Part shown: in pieces, positions 51,880-62,775 of the stretch | Layout of the letters: every line of letters begins with the position of its first letter | Numbering within the stretch: the first letter of the stretch is position 1 | Origin: Leucothrix mucor DSM 2157 | GTDB lineage: Bacteria; Pseudomonadota; Gammaproteobacteria; Thiotrichales; Thiotrichaceae | Assembly: GCF_000419525.1 (NCBI RefSeq) | Contig: NZ_ATTE01000001.1 | Location: 620,001-684,000, forward strand | Direction of reading: 5' to 3' | DNA: 64,000 bases | Notes under the pieces: generated by a model | Databases searched by the model: none | What the model was told of the DNA's origin: nothing | The model's input: only the letters and a program-made list of their open reading frames with translations | Made by a program: the position numbers and the translations under genes

Positions 51880-52806
51880 ATGAATTCGAATTATAAAATT
51901 GATCTGGATAGTTTAAGAGTCATCGAAGCCATTGTTGATCAGGGTAGCTTCAGCGGGGCTGCTTTGGCATTGCACCGCGTACCCTCGACTATATCCTACA
52001 CGGTTTCCAAACTTGAAAATTCATTTAATGTTAAATTTTTTGAACGCGAAAAACATGGCGTTAAACTAACTGAAGCTGGCCGTGAACTGGTGCGTCACAG
52101 TAAGCATATTTTGCAGATTGCGGCGGATGCTGAAAAGTCCATTGAGCGGATTGCAACCGGCTGGGAGTCGGAACTGAGTATTGCCTTGGGCGACCTGATC
52201 AACCCCAATGCACTGATGCCGTTATTAGATAATTTATTTAAGCTATCGCCCCAGATGCAAGTACGAGTGAGTACCGAAGTACTCAATGGCATGTGGGATA
52301 GTTTGGCGGCTAATCGGGCCGATTTAATTATCGGCGTGGATGACACCATTCCCTCCACCATGTCCGGAATTTCTACCGCAGAGCTTGGGTATTATGAGTT
52401 TGTTTTTGCGGTGGCAGCGAACCATCCCTTGGCTACCGCGACTGAACCATTGTCCCATGATGACATCAAACCTTATCGGGTGATTGCGGTATCCGATACC
52501 TCACGCAGTATTCCCCATCGTTCCATTGGCTTGCTGGAGGGGCAGTCAGTGCTGAGTGTGCCGACGCATCAGATGAAGCTGGAAGCGCAACGTTTGGGCT
52601 TAGGGGTTGGGACGGTGTCCCGAAAAATGGTCCAACCTTATTTGGACGATGGGCAAATGGTTGTGAAAGCCACCGAGCTTTCCGGTGACCGGCCTTATGG
52701 CGTTATTTACGCTTGGAAAAATCATCATAAAGGGGAGGGATTGAAGTGGTTGTTGCAACAACTGGCTTCTCCCGAAATTCAACAACAATTATTGGATGTA
52801 GGTTAA
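51880..52806 (+). CDS. LysR family transcriptional regulator
   Basis: This 308-residue protein has a winged-helix DNA-binding domain (9-68; DSLRVIEAIVDQGSFSGAALALHRVPSTISYTVSKLE). A periplasmic-binding-protein-like effector domain follows (residues about 93-300; SELSIALGDLINP, DLIIGVDD). It is divergent from cytochrome b561-yceI, so it probably regulates that pair. The stop codon TAA shares its last A with the start of the RNase T2 gene. The ligand is unknown. Confidence 0.92.
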   Translation: MNSNYKIDLDSLRVIEAIVDQGSFSGAALALHRVPSTISYTVSKLENSFNVKFFEREKHGVKLTEAGRELVRHSKHILQIAADAEKSIERIATGWESELSIALGDLINPNALMPLLDNLFKLSPQMQVRVSTEVLNGMWDSLAANRADLIIGVDDTIPSTMSGISTAELGYYEFVFAVAANHPLATATEPLSHDDIKPYRVIAVSDTSRSIPHRSIGLLEGQSVLSVPTHQMKLEAQRLGLGVGTVSRKMVQPYLDDGQMVVKATELSGDRPYGVIYAWKNHHKGEGLKWLLQQLASPEIQQQLLDVG

Positions 52807-53765
52807 TGAAAAAAACTCTGATTAAACTTCTATCGGGCTTGGTGATTATCGGGCTGAATTCCTTACCCGCCAGTGCTAGTGAGCCATTATCAGGCGTGTT
52901 TGTAGCAAAACAGGCTTGCCCTGCGTTTCGCTCGATCCGTAAGCAAACCAATCCGGATCAGGTCATGCTTCGTGTGGGGGAAAGTTACACGGTACGGGCT
53001 AAGAACAAAGTCGCAGCGACTCACTATTTAATTGAGATTCCCGGTGTTACGTCACCACAGCGTTGGGTTGAGGTGAGTTGCGGAAGTGTTAATGGCCAGC
53101 AAGTTGCTGTACCGGCTGCCCGTAAGCAATCCAATGATTATTTATTAGCACTTAGCTGGCAGCCCGGCTTTTGTGCCACGCATAGTGCGAAAACGGAATG
53201 TGCGCGTGCCTCAAATAATGAGTTCTCAGCATCGCACTTGGCACTACATGGCTTATGGCCTCAGCCGCGTAATAATAGTTATTGCGGGGTGAGTGAGACG
53301 CATAAAAGTATTGATCGTCGCGGCCGTTGGGACTTATTGCCAGCCTTGCCATTAACGACTGAGACCAAAAAAGAACTAAGCAAAGTAATGCCGGGTTATG
53401 CCTCGTATTTACAGCGTCATGAGTGGATTAAACACGGTACTTGCTATCACAATGATGCCAATGTCTATTATATGGACTCATTGCGGGTGACTCGCGAGTT
53501 GAATCAAAGTCCGGTATCCAAACTGTTTGCTTCTAAAGTGGGCAGCACAGTTTCCTTAAAAGAAATCCGTTCGGTATTTGCGAAAACTTATGGGGATAAA
53601 GCCGCTGCCAGAGTGGGTTTACGTTGTGGTCGTAAAAATCAAGTCACGGAAATTTGGGTAGCCTTGCGAGGTGATATCCGTGGTGGCGCAGCCGTTTCTG
53701 AGCTATTGCAAACCGGTGATTCCCCCCAATCAAACTGCCAATCCGGATCGGTGGTTGCCTATTAA
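52806..53765 (+). CDS. Ribonuclease T2 family secreted nuclease
   Basis: The start ATG 52806 overlaps the lysR stop by one base. The product has 319 residues and a signal peptide (KLLSGLVIIGLNSLPASAS). After an N-terminal region of about 80 residues, both RNase T2 active-site blocks are present: CAS-1 LALHGLWPQ (His148) and CAS-2 HEWIKHGTCY (Glu206, Lys209, His210). Paired cysteines fit disulfides. It is a periplasmic or secreted endoribonuclease with low base specificity. Downstream are about 170 non-coding bases before bpt. Confidence 0.93.
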   Translation: MKKTLIKLLSGLVIIGLNSLPASASEPLSGVFVAKQACPAFRSIRKQTNPDQVMLRVGESYTVRAKNKVAATHYLIEIPGVTSPQRWVEVSCGSVNGQQVAVPAARKQSNDYLLALSWQPGFCATHSAKTECARASNNEFSASHLALHGLWPQPRNNSYCGVSETHKSIDRRGRWDLLPALPLTTETKKELSKVMPGYASYLQRHEWIKHGTCYHNDANVYYMDSLRVTRELNQSPVSKLFASKVGSTVSLKEIRSVFAKTYGDKAAARVGLRCGRKNQVTEIWVALRGDIRGGAAVSELLQTGDSPQSNCQSGSVVAY

Positions 53766-53932
53766 AGGCCGTTTATGACTCTGGTCGGGTGGTGGTATTT
53801 TTGCACTGCCATCGATCAGGGTTTATATTGATAGAAGCTGAGCGCCCGATTAACCTACGAATCCGGATAAGGCTCCCCCTAGCGCCCAGTCTAGGTTATC
53901 GATTGTGTCCAATATTAAGGTAAAGCGTTTTT

Positions 53933-54634
53933 ATGGATTTTTCAAAGCCCTTGAAAATTTACCCCACTGCTATGCATGCTTGCTCATATTTGCCGGGAGA
54001 AATTGCGCGTAATGCTGTGATTGACCCTGATTTCGCAATGAATATGAGCGTGTATGATTACATGATTAAATCGGGCTTTCGACGCAGTGGTAATCAGGTT
54101 TACCGACCGTATTGTCAGGACTGCAAAGCGTGTGTGACCACGCGTATCGAAGTAGAAAAGTTTACCCCAGACCGTAGCCAGCGCCGTAACTTTAAGCATA
54201 ATCAGGATTTACGGGTAGGGGTCAATAATGAAGGTTTTAAACCAGAATATGCTGAGCTCTATGAGCGTTATTTAAAGTCCCGCCACGAAGATACCGAAAC
54301 CGATGGCGTGCAAGATTTCCTCACAGCGACTTGGTGCGATACCTTATTTATTGAGTTTTATGACCAAGCAGAGCTGATTGGCGTTGCCGCTGTTGATAAA
54401 TTGGCATCCGGCCTGTCAGCGGTGTATACCTTCTTTGATCCTGAGCAGGGTAGTCGGCGCGGTATCGGTGTATTCGCGTTAATTTGGCAAATTCACTACG
54501 CTCGTGAGATTGGCTTGCAGTATGTGTATCCGGGGTATTGGATTAAAGACTGTAATAAAATGAATTACAAAACCCGTTACCAGCCGCTAGAAGGCTTGGT
54601 GAATGGGACTTGGCAAGCACTGCCAAAAGCATAA
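53933..54634 (+). CDS. bpt: Aspartate/glutamate leucyltransferase
   Basis: This 233-residue Bpt/Ate family protein has the motifs CSYLPGEIARNAVIDPD, YDYMIKSGFRRSGNQVYRPYCQDCKACVTTRIEV and the GNAT-like core GVAAVDKLASGLSAVYTFFDPE, ending GYWIKDCNKMNYKTRYQPLE. It adds leucine from Leu-tRNA to N-terminal Asp or Glu, marking proteins for ClpAP by the N-degron path. No clpS or clpA lies nearby. Confidence 0.96.
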   Translation: MDFSKPLKIYPTAMHACSYLPGEIARNAVIDPDFAMNMSVYDYMIKSGFRRSGNQVYRPYCQDCKACVTTRIEVEKFTPDRSQRRNFKHNQDLRVGVNNEGFKPEYAELYERYLKSRHEDTETDGVQDFLTATWCDTLFIEFYDQAELIGVAAVDKLASGLSAVYTFFDPEQGSRRGIGVFALIWQIHYAREIGLQYVYPGYWIKDCNKMNYKTRYQPLEGLVNGTWQALPKA

Positions 54635-54637
54635 AAT

Positions 54638-54672
54638 AAAGCGGGCTTGCCAATTGCTGACAAGCCCGCTTT
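54638..54672. terminator. Two-way terminator hairpin between bpt and the lipoprotein gene
   Basis: AAAGCGGGCTTG (54638-54649) pairs with CAAGCCCGCTTT (54661-54672), a perfect twelve-base-pair stem with an eleven-base loop. It is T-rich on both sides (TTTGCGTTT on plus, TTTATTTTA on minus). Confidence 0.85.
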
Positions 54673-54721
54673 GCGTTTCAAGGCTAAGGGTATTCGCACC
54701 GCTAGTCTGTCGTTTCAGGTT

Positions 54722-57427
54722 TTAACAGCCCTCCTCAACCCAGCCACTCCAGCAATTATTCAGTGTTTCCTGAAAAGTGAGTGCCGCATCGTATTTGGGG
54801 GATTCTTCACGGCTGGCATTCAGCGCTTCCTTAATCCCGAAATAACCCGCACGGTTAAACGATTGTGGTGAGGTGAACAGAATAAACTGCTTGCCGCCAG
54901 CGTCCTTCCAGCCTTCGAGCAGTCGTTTATAGCGCTCACCCATCTCTGGGTTGCGGTTCACGTCGACAAATAAGCTATCTAGGTTATAGAGAATGTCATC
55001 GGTTAGCAGGCCGCTGCCACCGCCATCCGTGGTGTCGCTGTAATCGACAGTCAGGTGTTGGCCACCTTCATAGGCATACAAATCAATCGCTGGAAATGCA
55101 TCGTGCAATGAGTCAGCTTGTGCTTTAACCAGTTTAATCGTTGCATCCAAGGAATTGGTGTCGCCACGCGCTTCATTGCTGCTTGCGCCGATATTGTAAA
55201 TGCCGTCGATGACTTCAAACACATCCTCCTCAGTGGTGGCATCGGCTAGTACTTTAGGCACAACATCAGGATCAGAACAGCTGGCAATATCCACGATAAT
55301 GTCATTGCCGTCATCATCAACACCAGTTTTGCGCTCTCTATTCCAGCAGCCATGGAAGTAAGGGCCAATAGCGACCGCATCCACTACGCTGGCAGTTCCG
55401 TCATGCTTCAGGGCATCTAAAGCAAACGATGGGAATTTATGCTGGCCACCTAAAATACGTTTAATGCGATCTGCACCACCAAACTCATCGGCAAATACGG
55501 TGAATATGGCTTTAGCACGTTTACCGATATAGCGAACGCGGTTGGAATAGTCAGCACCGCGTGTGCCGATTTCATCCATCGCGCTAATGACCGGATCATC
55601 TGCACCCATGTAGCTGGCGTAATTATGTGCCCAGAAGCCAGAGTTCCAGATTTCATTGCTGTATTCGATATGCGCTTGCAGCGAGTCATCCAACTCATTG
55701 GCCAGTTGCTTGGCATATTCTTCGACATAGTTATCATCCGCATTGTGAGGGATGTTTAGCCAAGGGTGAGCTTGCAGCAAATTACTCAGGGCAATGGTGA
55801 CTTCAAGCGGAACACCAAAGCGCTCGGTAACGATGGTGCGATGTGAACCGCCCCAGCTCGCATCATCCAGAGTGGCGCGTTGGTCCCAGCTACGAGACTG
55901 AGTCACACAGCTACGGTATTCACTATCGGTCATGCCAAGGCAGGGATTGATCGAATGGTTTTCCGGCCGACGGGGTGTGGTCTCCATAAAGTTCATCATG
56001 CGCAATACCCGAAAATCTTTGTAGAAATTCAGGAAGTCAGGATTGAACAAAATGGCATTACGGTTACTCTCTAAAATATCAGCAAATGCAATGTATGGCG
56101 TATCGCAAGCAGCAGCATCAGTTTGGTAAGTAAAGGGATTTCCCTTACAAATACCACCCGTTGGAACGATGCGGATATTACGAACAGGATCAGTCGCATC
56201 GGTTTCGGTGATGCTAAGAATTAAGCCTTTTGTCCACTGAATCAGCTCAAGATCACCATCAACGGGGTTAACCACGGTGATATCGATTTGATCGTGACCC
56301 GCTTTAATTGTTTCTGTATTGCTGGCCAAGCCACTATAGCTCAGCTTTCCTTTGCCCTCATAAAAGACATGATAGCGGCCTTCTCGTAGGCTGTCGGCAT
56401 TTGCAAATTGCAAAATTCTTGTGGTGGCGTATTCGCTTAATTTAGTGGTGAGGCCAGGGTAAGTTCCGGGGTCAGTTGTACAGCTCTCTGGAATTTTGAT
56501 AGGCCACTTGTGCTCATTGTATTCGATGTCTTGGCAGGAGTTTTCTGCAAACGGACGCGCTAAGCGGAACAGGTCAACTGGAGCAGTGGGTTGGATAATG
56601 CCATCAGCTTCGGCTTGTGGTGTTTCAAGGTTCATACCTAATAAACGACTGGCTGGCAGGCTGTCGGGTTTGAATAATTCCTGCTCCAGATCATGCAGGC
56701 GTAAGCCGCCACTCACGGCGTAGTTGGTGCTGCCCACTGCATTTAATCCCACAATCAAGTCAGCAAGGTTTTGAATAATGGGGTTGGTATTGCCACTGAC
56801 TAAGGCTTCGATACTAGTTGGCAAATCGGTATTAGCCGCTGTGCCAATATCTAAACCAGCCACGCTAAAGCTGACGGCCTTAGCGCCATCCTGCTCAAAA
56901 AAGCCATTTAGATCGGTATTGCCAGACAGTGAGCCAGAGCTATAAGCGACGCCAGAAACCGGACGGCCATTTACCGTCAACAAGGTTTTGGTCAATGGCT
57001 CAAGGTCCGCAAGGGTCACTGGCAGCTGCGTATAACTGGAGGTCGGGTCAGCCGAGGCTGCCAGTAACTCAGGTAAGAATTTTAGCTGCGGGTCGGTACT
57101 ACCACTGACGAGCGACTCAATACTCACTGTGCCATCAGGCGTGAGACTTGCCGCCGTTAAAGTACCAATGGTTTTGGTGCCAATTTTAATCACGATCACA
57201 CTGCCATTGGTGTATTCGAAGATACCATCCGTGTCCGTGGTGCCGGATGTGTCCTCCACGCCGCCAGTCGCGCTATAGTCTGCACCTGCCGCTGGCTTGC
57301 TATTAGCAGTGAGTGTGACCTTGTGATAAGTAATTGCTGGTGTCGATTTCCCACCACCGCCACAGCCTGCGATAAACAGTGCCAGTAGTATGGTAATCAG
57401 ATGGCGCCCATAATCTCTGTATAACAT
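54722..57427 (-). CDS. Large lipoprotein with a glycoside hydrolase-like (clan A) domain
   Basis: This 901-residue protein has the lipobox LFIAGC (Cys22) followed by GGGG, typical of surface-bound lipoproteins. Residues about 35-125 and 145-230 are two related beta domains, each ending IESLVSG- or IEALVSG-type segments. After a linker, a beta domain (about 300-430) and a TIM-barrel-like domain follow, with HIEYSNEIWN (Glu592) and YAYEGGQH (Glu787), placed like clan GH-A catalytic acids. The same two motifs occur in the secreted protein at 27364-29040, so the two are paralogues. The substrate is unknown. It is monocistronic, facing bpt. Confidence 0.65.
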   Translation of the reverse strand: MLYRDYGRHLITILLALFIAGCGGGGKSTPAITYHKVTLTANSKPAAGADYSATGGVEDTSGTTDTDGIFEYTNGSVIVIKIGTKTIGTLTAASLTPDGTVSIESLVSGSTDPQLKFLPELLAASADPTSSYTQLPVTLADLEPLTKTLLTVNGRPVSGVAYSSGSLSGNTDLNGFFEQDGAKAVSFSVAGLDIGTAANTDLPTSIEALVSGNTNPIIQNLADLIVGLNAVGSTNYAVSGGLRLHDLEQELFKPDSLPASRLLGMNLETPQAEADGIIQPTAPVDLFRLARPFAENSCQDIEYNEHKWPIKIPESCTTDPGTYPGLTTKLSEYATTRILQFANADSLREGRYHVFYEGKGKLSYSGLASNTETIKAGHDQIDITVVNPVDGDLELIQWTKGLILSITETDATDPVRNIRIVPTGGICKGNPFTYQTDAAACDTPYIAFADILESNRNAILFNPDFLNFYKDFRVLRMMNFMETTPRRPENHSINPCLGMTDSEYRSCVTQSRSWDQRATLDDASWGGSHRTIVTERFGVPLEVTIALSNLLQAHPWLNIPHNADDNYVEEYAKQLANELDDSLQAHIEYSNEIWNSGFWAHNYASYMGADDPVISAMDEIGTRGADYSNRVRYIGKRAKAIFTVFADEFGGADRIKRILGGQHKFPSFALDALKHDGTASVVDAVAIGPYFHGCWNRERKTGVDDDGNDIIVDIASCSDPDVVPKVLADATTEEDVFEVIDGIYNIGASSNEARGDTNSLDATIKLVKAQADSLHDAFPAIDLYAYEGGQHLTVDYSDTTDGGGSGLLTDDILYNLDSLFVDVNRNPEMGERYKRLLEGWKDAGGKQFILFTSPQSFNRAGYFGIKEALNASREESPKYDAALTFQETLNNCWSGWVEEGC

Positions 57428-57730
57428 GAGATTTTCCCCTGAAAGTTATTGTTGTCGTTAATTTAGTTATTTTAATTACACGTATTAGTCGAATGAATAA
57501 ATATCGCGACTGCCAAAAATAGTGCATTTTGCTGTAATAATACACTGATTTCGAATAAGTCAGACTAAATGATTGATTTTGAGACGGCTTATTCAGCACT
57601 GTACTGAATTCAGTCAAGTCAGCGGTAAGTATCAGGGCCGGATTCTGGCTGGCATATGAATCGCAGGGTGTTATTCGCAGGTAATTTCGTTATGATTCGC
57701 ATTTGTTTTTTATCGCAGGAAACGGGCTAA
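57428..57730. other. Divergent intergenic region upstream of murA
   Basis: There is no gene here. It holds an inverted repeat GAATAAG/CTTATTC (57553-57559 and 57588-57594) and, just after it, a perfect twelve-base palindrome ACTGAATTCAGT (57603-57614). TATGAT at 57691-57696 is a possible murA -10 without a good -35. The palindromes could be regulator sites for the lipoprotein gene or for murA. Confidence 0.35.
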
Positions 57731-58984
<1,254 letters not shown>

Positions 58985-59001
58985 GCGGATAGGACTACAG
59001 C

Positions 59002-59637
59002 ATGACAGATACAATTACTATTGCGCTGTCCAAAGGGCGTATTTTTAAAGAGACCGTGCCGCTGTTAAAAGCGGCTGGCATCGTGCCACTGGATGATCCG
59101 GAAACCAGCCGTAAGCTGATTCTGGATACCACTCGTGACGATATCAAGCTGGTCATTATCCGTGCTACCGATGTGCCAACCTATGTTGAGTATGGCGCAG
59201 CGGACTTAGGCGTTGTGGGTAAAGACGTGCTGATGGAGCACGGCGGCGAAGGCCTGTATGAGATGCTGGATCTGAAGATTGCCTGCTGCAAGCTGATGAC
59301 TGCCGGTATTGAAGGCCGCGAGTTGCCAAAGGGTGAGCTTAAAGTTGCAACAAAATTTGTGAACTGTGCACGGCGTTATTTTGCCGAGCAAGGGCGTCAA
59401 ATTGAGGTGATTAAGCTATACGGTTCAATGGAGCTGGCACCGATTGTGGGTCTGGCTGATTGCATCGTGGATCTGGTGGATACCGGAAATACCTTGATCG
59501 CTAATGGCCTGATTCCGCAGGAGCATATCGCTGATATCAGCTCGCGGATGGTAGTCAATAAAGCATCAATGAAAATGAAGCATGCATCGCTTAAGCACAT
59601 ACTGGATAAAGTATCGGAAGCGGTCAATAGAAGCTAA
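59002..59637 (+). CDS. hisG: ATP phosphoribosyltransferase, short form (HisG-S)
   Basis: This 211-residue protein has the motifs [42 protein letters not shown] and the phosphoribosyl-binding [15 protein letters not shown]. It lacks the C-terminal regulatory ACT-like domain of long HisG, so it should need the HisZ subunit for activity and feedback by histidine. hisZ is not in the window. It is followed 12 bases later by a DAHP synthase gene. Confidence 0.96.
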   Translation: MTDTITIALSKGRIFKETVPLLKAAGIVPLDDPETSRKLILDTTRDDIKLVIIRATDVPTYVEYGAADLGVVGKDVLMEHGGEGLYEMLDLKIACCKLMTAGIEGRELPKGELKVATKFVNCARRYFAEQGRQIEVIKLYGSMELAPIVGLADCIVDLVDTGNTLIANGLIPQEHIADISSRMVVNKASMKMKHASLKHILDKVSEAVNRS

Positions 59638-59649
59638 GAGGCTCAATTT

Positions 59650-60711
59650 ATGAAACACAATACAGACGATTTGCGGATTACAGGCGTGGAAGAAGTTTTA
59701 TCACCGGCGACACTACTGACTGAATTTCCGCTAACGGAAACAGCTTCTAACACCGTTTTTCAGGCACGCGAAGAAGCGCACAAGATTATCAAAGGCGAAG
59801 ATGATCGCTTGCTCGTGGTGGTTGGCCCTTGCTCAATTCATGACACCAAAGCGGCATTGGAATATGCGGATCGTCTGGCGGTACTGCGTGACGAGCTGAA
59901 AGCAGACCTGCAAATCGTTATGCGTGTTTACTTTGAAAAGCCTCGCACCAGCACTGGTTGGAAAGGTCTGATCAATGACCCGGATATTTCTGGTGAGTTC
60001 AATATCAATAAAGGCCTGCGCGTGGCGCGTCAATTGTTGTTGGAGCTGTCTGAAAAAGGCATTCCGGCCGCGACTGAGTTTTTGGATCTGATCTCACCTC
60101 AGTATCTGGCTGATCTGATCAGCTGGGGTGCGATTGGTGCGCGGACCACTGAAAGTCAGGGTCATCGTGAATTGTCTTCAGGGCTTTCTTGCCCGATCGG
60201 TTTCAAGAACGGTACTTACGGAAATGTGGACATTGCGATCAATGCGATTAAAGCAGCCTCTAAGCCACATCATTTCTTGTCGGTGACCAAAGAAGGTCGT
60301 TCAGCGATCTTTACGACGGCTGGAAATGAAGATTGCCACGTGATTTTACGTGGTGGTATTCGCCCGAACTATGATTCGGTGAGCATTGAAGATGCGGCAG
60401 ACGAGTTGCGTAAAAACAATCTGTCGCCATCATTGATGGTTGATTTCAGTCATGCGAACAGCCGTAAGAAGCATCAAAATCAAATTAAAGTAGCGAAGAA
60501 CATTGCTAACCAAATCGCTAGCGGTAGTTATGATATCAGCGGTGTGATGATTGAGAGTCACTTGGTAGAAGGCAATCAGAAAGGTGAGGGAGTGGACAAG
60601 AGTACACTCACTTATGGTCAAAGTATTACCGATGCGTGCATCAATTGGGGAGACACTGAAACAGTGTTACGCCAACTGGCAGCAGCGGTGGAGACACGGC
60701 GGAATCAGTAA
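59650..60711 (+). CDS. aroG: 3-deoxy-7-phosphoheptulonate (DAHP) synthase, class I AroG type
   Basis: This 353-residue protein has the motifs [59 protein letters not shown] and [18 protein letters not shown]. The N-terminus [14 protein letters not shown] keeps the Asp-Asp-Leu-Arg element involved in aromatic amino-acid feedback in AroG. It starts the shikimate pathway from phosphoenolpyruvate and erythrose-4-phosphate. Placement between hisG and hisD is unusual; its stop TAA overlaps the hisD ATG by one base, so it is fully built into the operon. Confidence 0.94.
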   Translation: MKHNTDDLRITGVEEVLSPATLLTEFPLTETASNTVFQAREEAHKIIKGEDDRLLVVVGPCSIHDTKAALEYADRLAVLRDELKADLQIVMRVYFEKPRTSTGWKGLINDPDISGEFNINKGLRVARQLLLELSEKGIPAATEFLDLISPQYLADLISWGAIGARTTESQGHRELSSGLSCPIGFKNGTYGNVDIAINAIKAASKPHHFLSVTKEGRSAIFTTAGNEDCHVILRGGIRPNYDSVSIEDAADELRKNNLSPSLMVDFSHANSRKKHQNQIKVAKNIANQIASGSYDISGVMIESHLVEGNQKGEGVDKSTLTYGQSITDACINWGDTETVLRQLAAAVETRRNQ

Positions 60712-62009
60712 TGGATATAAGACGCTTATCAACTCGTGATGCAGATTTTCAGAGCACGCTAAAGCAACTGCTGGAATGGGATACCGTTTCAGATCAACAA
60801 GTCTTTGATACGGTGAACGGCATTCTGCATGACGTTCGTCAGCGTGGTGATGAAGCACTGATCGAATACACCAATCGATTTGATCGCATGCAAGCCACCT
60901 CAATGGCTGAGCTGGAAGTTCCGAAGGCGCGTTTATTGCAAGCGCTGGAAAACATTGAACCTACACAGCGTGAAGCGCTGGAGTTAGCGGCTAGCCGTGT
61001 GCGTGCTTATGCTGAGCATCAAAAACTGGAATCTTGGCAGTATACCGAGTCAGATGGCACGATTTTAGGCCAGCAGGTGACACCATTAGACCGTGTTGGG
61101 TTGTATGTGCCAGGCGGTAAAGCGGCGTACCCATCTTCTGTATTAATGAATGCGATGCCAGCCAAAGTGGCCGGTGTCGCAGAGTTAATCATGGTGGTGC
61201 CGACTCCGGATGGCGAGCTGAATGAGCTGGTACTAGCGGCCGCAGCGGTTGCTGGCGTAGATCGTGTGTTTACAGTAGGTGGCGCGCAAGCGGTTGCGGC
61301 ACTGGCTTATGGCACGGAAACGGTTCCTCCGGTCGATAAGATTGTTGGCCCCGGTAATATCTTTGTAGCGACCGCTAAACGCATGGTATTTGGTACGGTT
61401 GGCATTGATATGATCGCTGGCCCATCTGAGATTCTAGTGCTGTGTGATGGCAAAACCGATCCTGATTGGATTGCGATGGATTTGTTCTCACAAGCTGAGC
61501 ACGATGAAGATGCGCAAGCGATTCTAGTGACTACAGATGCGGCATTTGCCGATAAAGTGGTTGCTAGTATCGAGCGTCAGGTGCTGGAAATGCCACGCGA
61601 AGCGATTATTCGTGAGTCATTAAAAAGCCGTGGCATGATTATTGTGGCAGAAGACATGGAAGACGCTCTAAGTGTTGCCAACTATGTTGCACCAGAGCAT
61701 TTAGAGCTGTCGGTTGATGATGCGATGGAAGTGGCTAAGAAAGTTCGTCATGCCGGCGCTATTTTCTTGGGTCGTTATACGTCTGAGGCACTGGGTGATT
61801 ATTGCGCAGGTCCAAACCACGTATTGCCTACCTCTCGTACGGCGCGTTTCTCCTCGCCATTGGGTGTGTATGACTTCCAAAAGCGTTCTTCGCTGATCTC
61901 CTGCTCGGCAGATGCCGCGTCCCGTTTGGGTAAGACGGCTTCAGTCTTAGCGCGTGGAGAAGGTTTGGTCGCACACGCTCGCTCTGCTGAGTATCGTATA
62001 AAGGACTAA
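60711..62009 (+). CDS. hisD: Histidinol dehydrogenase
   Basis: This 432-residue protein has the motifs [51 protein letters not shown] and [12 protein letters not shown]. Zinc and catalytic residues lie in [15 protein letters not shown] and YVAPEHLEL, with the closing [23 protein letters not shown]. It performs the last two oxidations of histidine synthesis. The start overlaps the aroG stop by one base. Confidence 0.97.
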   Translation: MDIRRLSTRDADFQSTLKQLLEWDTVSDQQVFDTVNGILHDVRQRGDEALIEYTNRFDRMQATSMAELEVPKARLLQALENIEPTQREALELAASRVRAYAEHQKLESWQYTESDGTILGQQVTPLDRVGLYVPGGKAAYPSSVLMNAMPAKVAGVAELIMVVPTPDGELNELVLAAAAVAGVDRVFTVGGAQAVAALAYGTETVPPVDKIVGPGNIFVATAKRMVFGTVGIDMIAGPSEILVLCDGKTDPDWIAMDLFSQAEHDEDAQAILVTTDAAFADKVVASIERQVLEMPREAIIRESLKSRGMIIVAEDMEDALSVANYVAPEHLELSVDDAMEVAKKVRHAGAIFLGRYTSEALGDYCAGPNHVLPTSRTARFSSPLGVYDFQKRSSLISCSADAASRLGKTASVLARGEGLVAHARSAEYRIKD

Positions 62010-62762
62010 ATGATGGTTGCACTGAAAACGCTGGTTCAAGCGGCTGATGAGTTATTGGACGTGGGTCGTTTTAAAGACTACGCACCCAATGGATTACAGC
62101 TTGAGGGCAAGTCGGAGGTGCAACGCATTGTGTCTGGTGTGACAGCCAGTCAGGCTTTGATCGATGCGGCCATTGCGGCCAATGCAGATGTGTTGTTGGT
62201 TCACCACGGCTGGTTTTGGCGTGGTGAAGATCAGCGTATTGTCGGCATGAAAAAGCGTCGGATTAAAGCCTTATTGGATAACGATATTAGCTTATTAGGC
62301 TATCATCTACCGCTTGATGCACACCCTGAGCTAGGCAATAACGCACAGCTGGCAAAGCGCCTAGGCTTTATTCGCGATGGTGCGATGAATGCGGAAGGGG
62401 TTGGTGATTATGGCCACCTTGAGCAAGCGCTTAGCGTGAATGAACTCGCAGAGCGTATGCAGCAGCAATTGCAGCGTACGCCGACCGTCGTTTCTGGCGG
62501 TGATCATCCGATCAAAACGATTGCTTGGTGTACCGGTGGCGCACAGTCTTATATCCAACAGGCGATTGCGTTAGGCGTCGATGCTTTTGTAAGTGGTGAG
62601 ATTTCTGAGCAAACTACCCATGAAGCACGTGAAAATGGCGTGCATTATTTTGCAGCCGGTCATCACGCTACAGAACGCTATGGCGCACCGGCTTTGGGTG
62701 AGTATCTCGCCCAGCAGTTTGGGATTGAACATCAGTTTATTGATATTGATAATCCCGCTTAA
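62010..62762 (+). CDS. Nif3-like dinuclear metal center hexameric protein
   Basis: This 250-residue protein has AAGGA just upstream of two adjacent ATGs (62010 and 62013). Metal-binding motifs: YAPNGLQLEGKSEVQRIVSGV, ADVLLVHHGWFW, YHLPLDAHPELGNNAQLA, and the late GHHATERYGAPALGEYL. Nif3/YbgI proteins form toroids with a two-metal site. The cellular role is unsettled, although some databases label them GTP cyclohydrolase type 2-like. It follows hisD with no gap. Confidence 0.93.
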   Translation: MMVALKTLVQAADELLDVGRFKDYAPNGLQLEGKSEVQRIVSGVTASQALIDAAIAANADVLLVHHGWFWRGEDQRIVGMKKRRIKALLDNDISLLGYHLPLDAHPELGNNAQLAKRLGFIRDGAMNAEGVGDYGHLEQALSVNELAERMQQQLQRTPTVVSGGDHPIKTIAWCTGGAQSYIQQAIALGVDAFVSGEISEQTTHEARENGVHYFAAGHHATERYGAPALGEYLAQQFGIEHQFIDIDNPA

Positions 62763-62775
62763 GTAGGAGCTTAGT

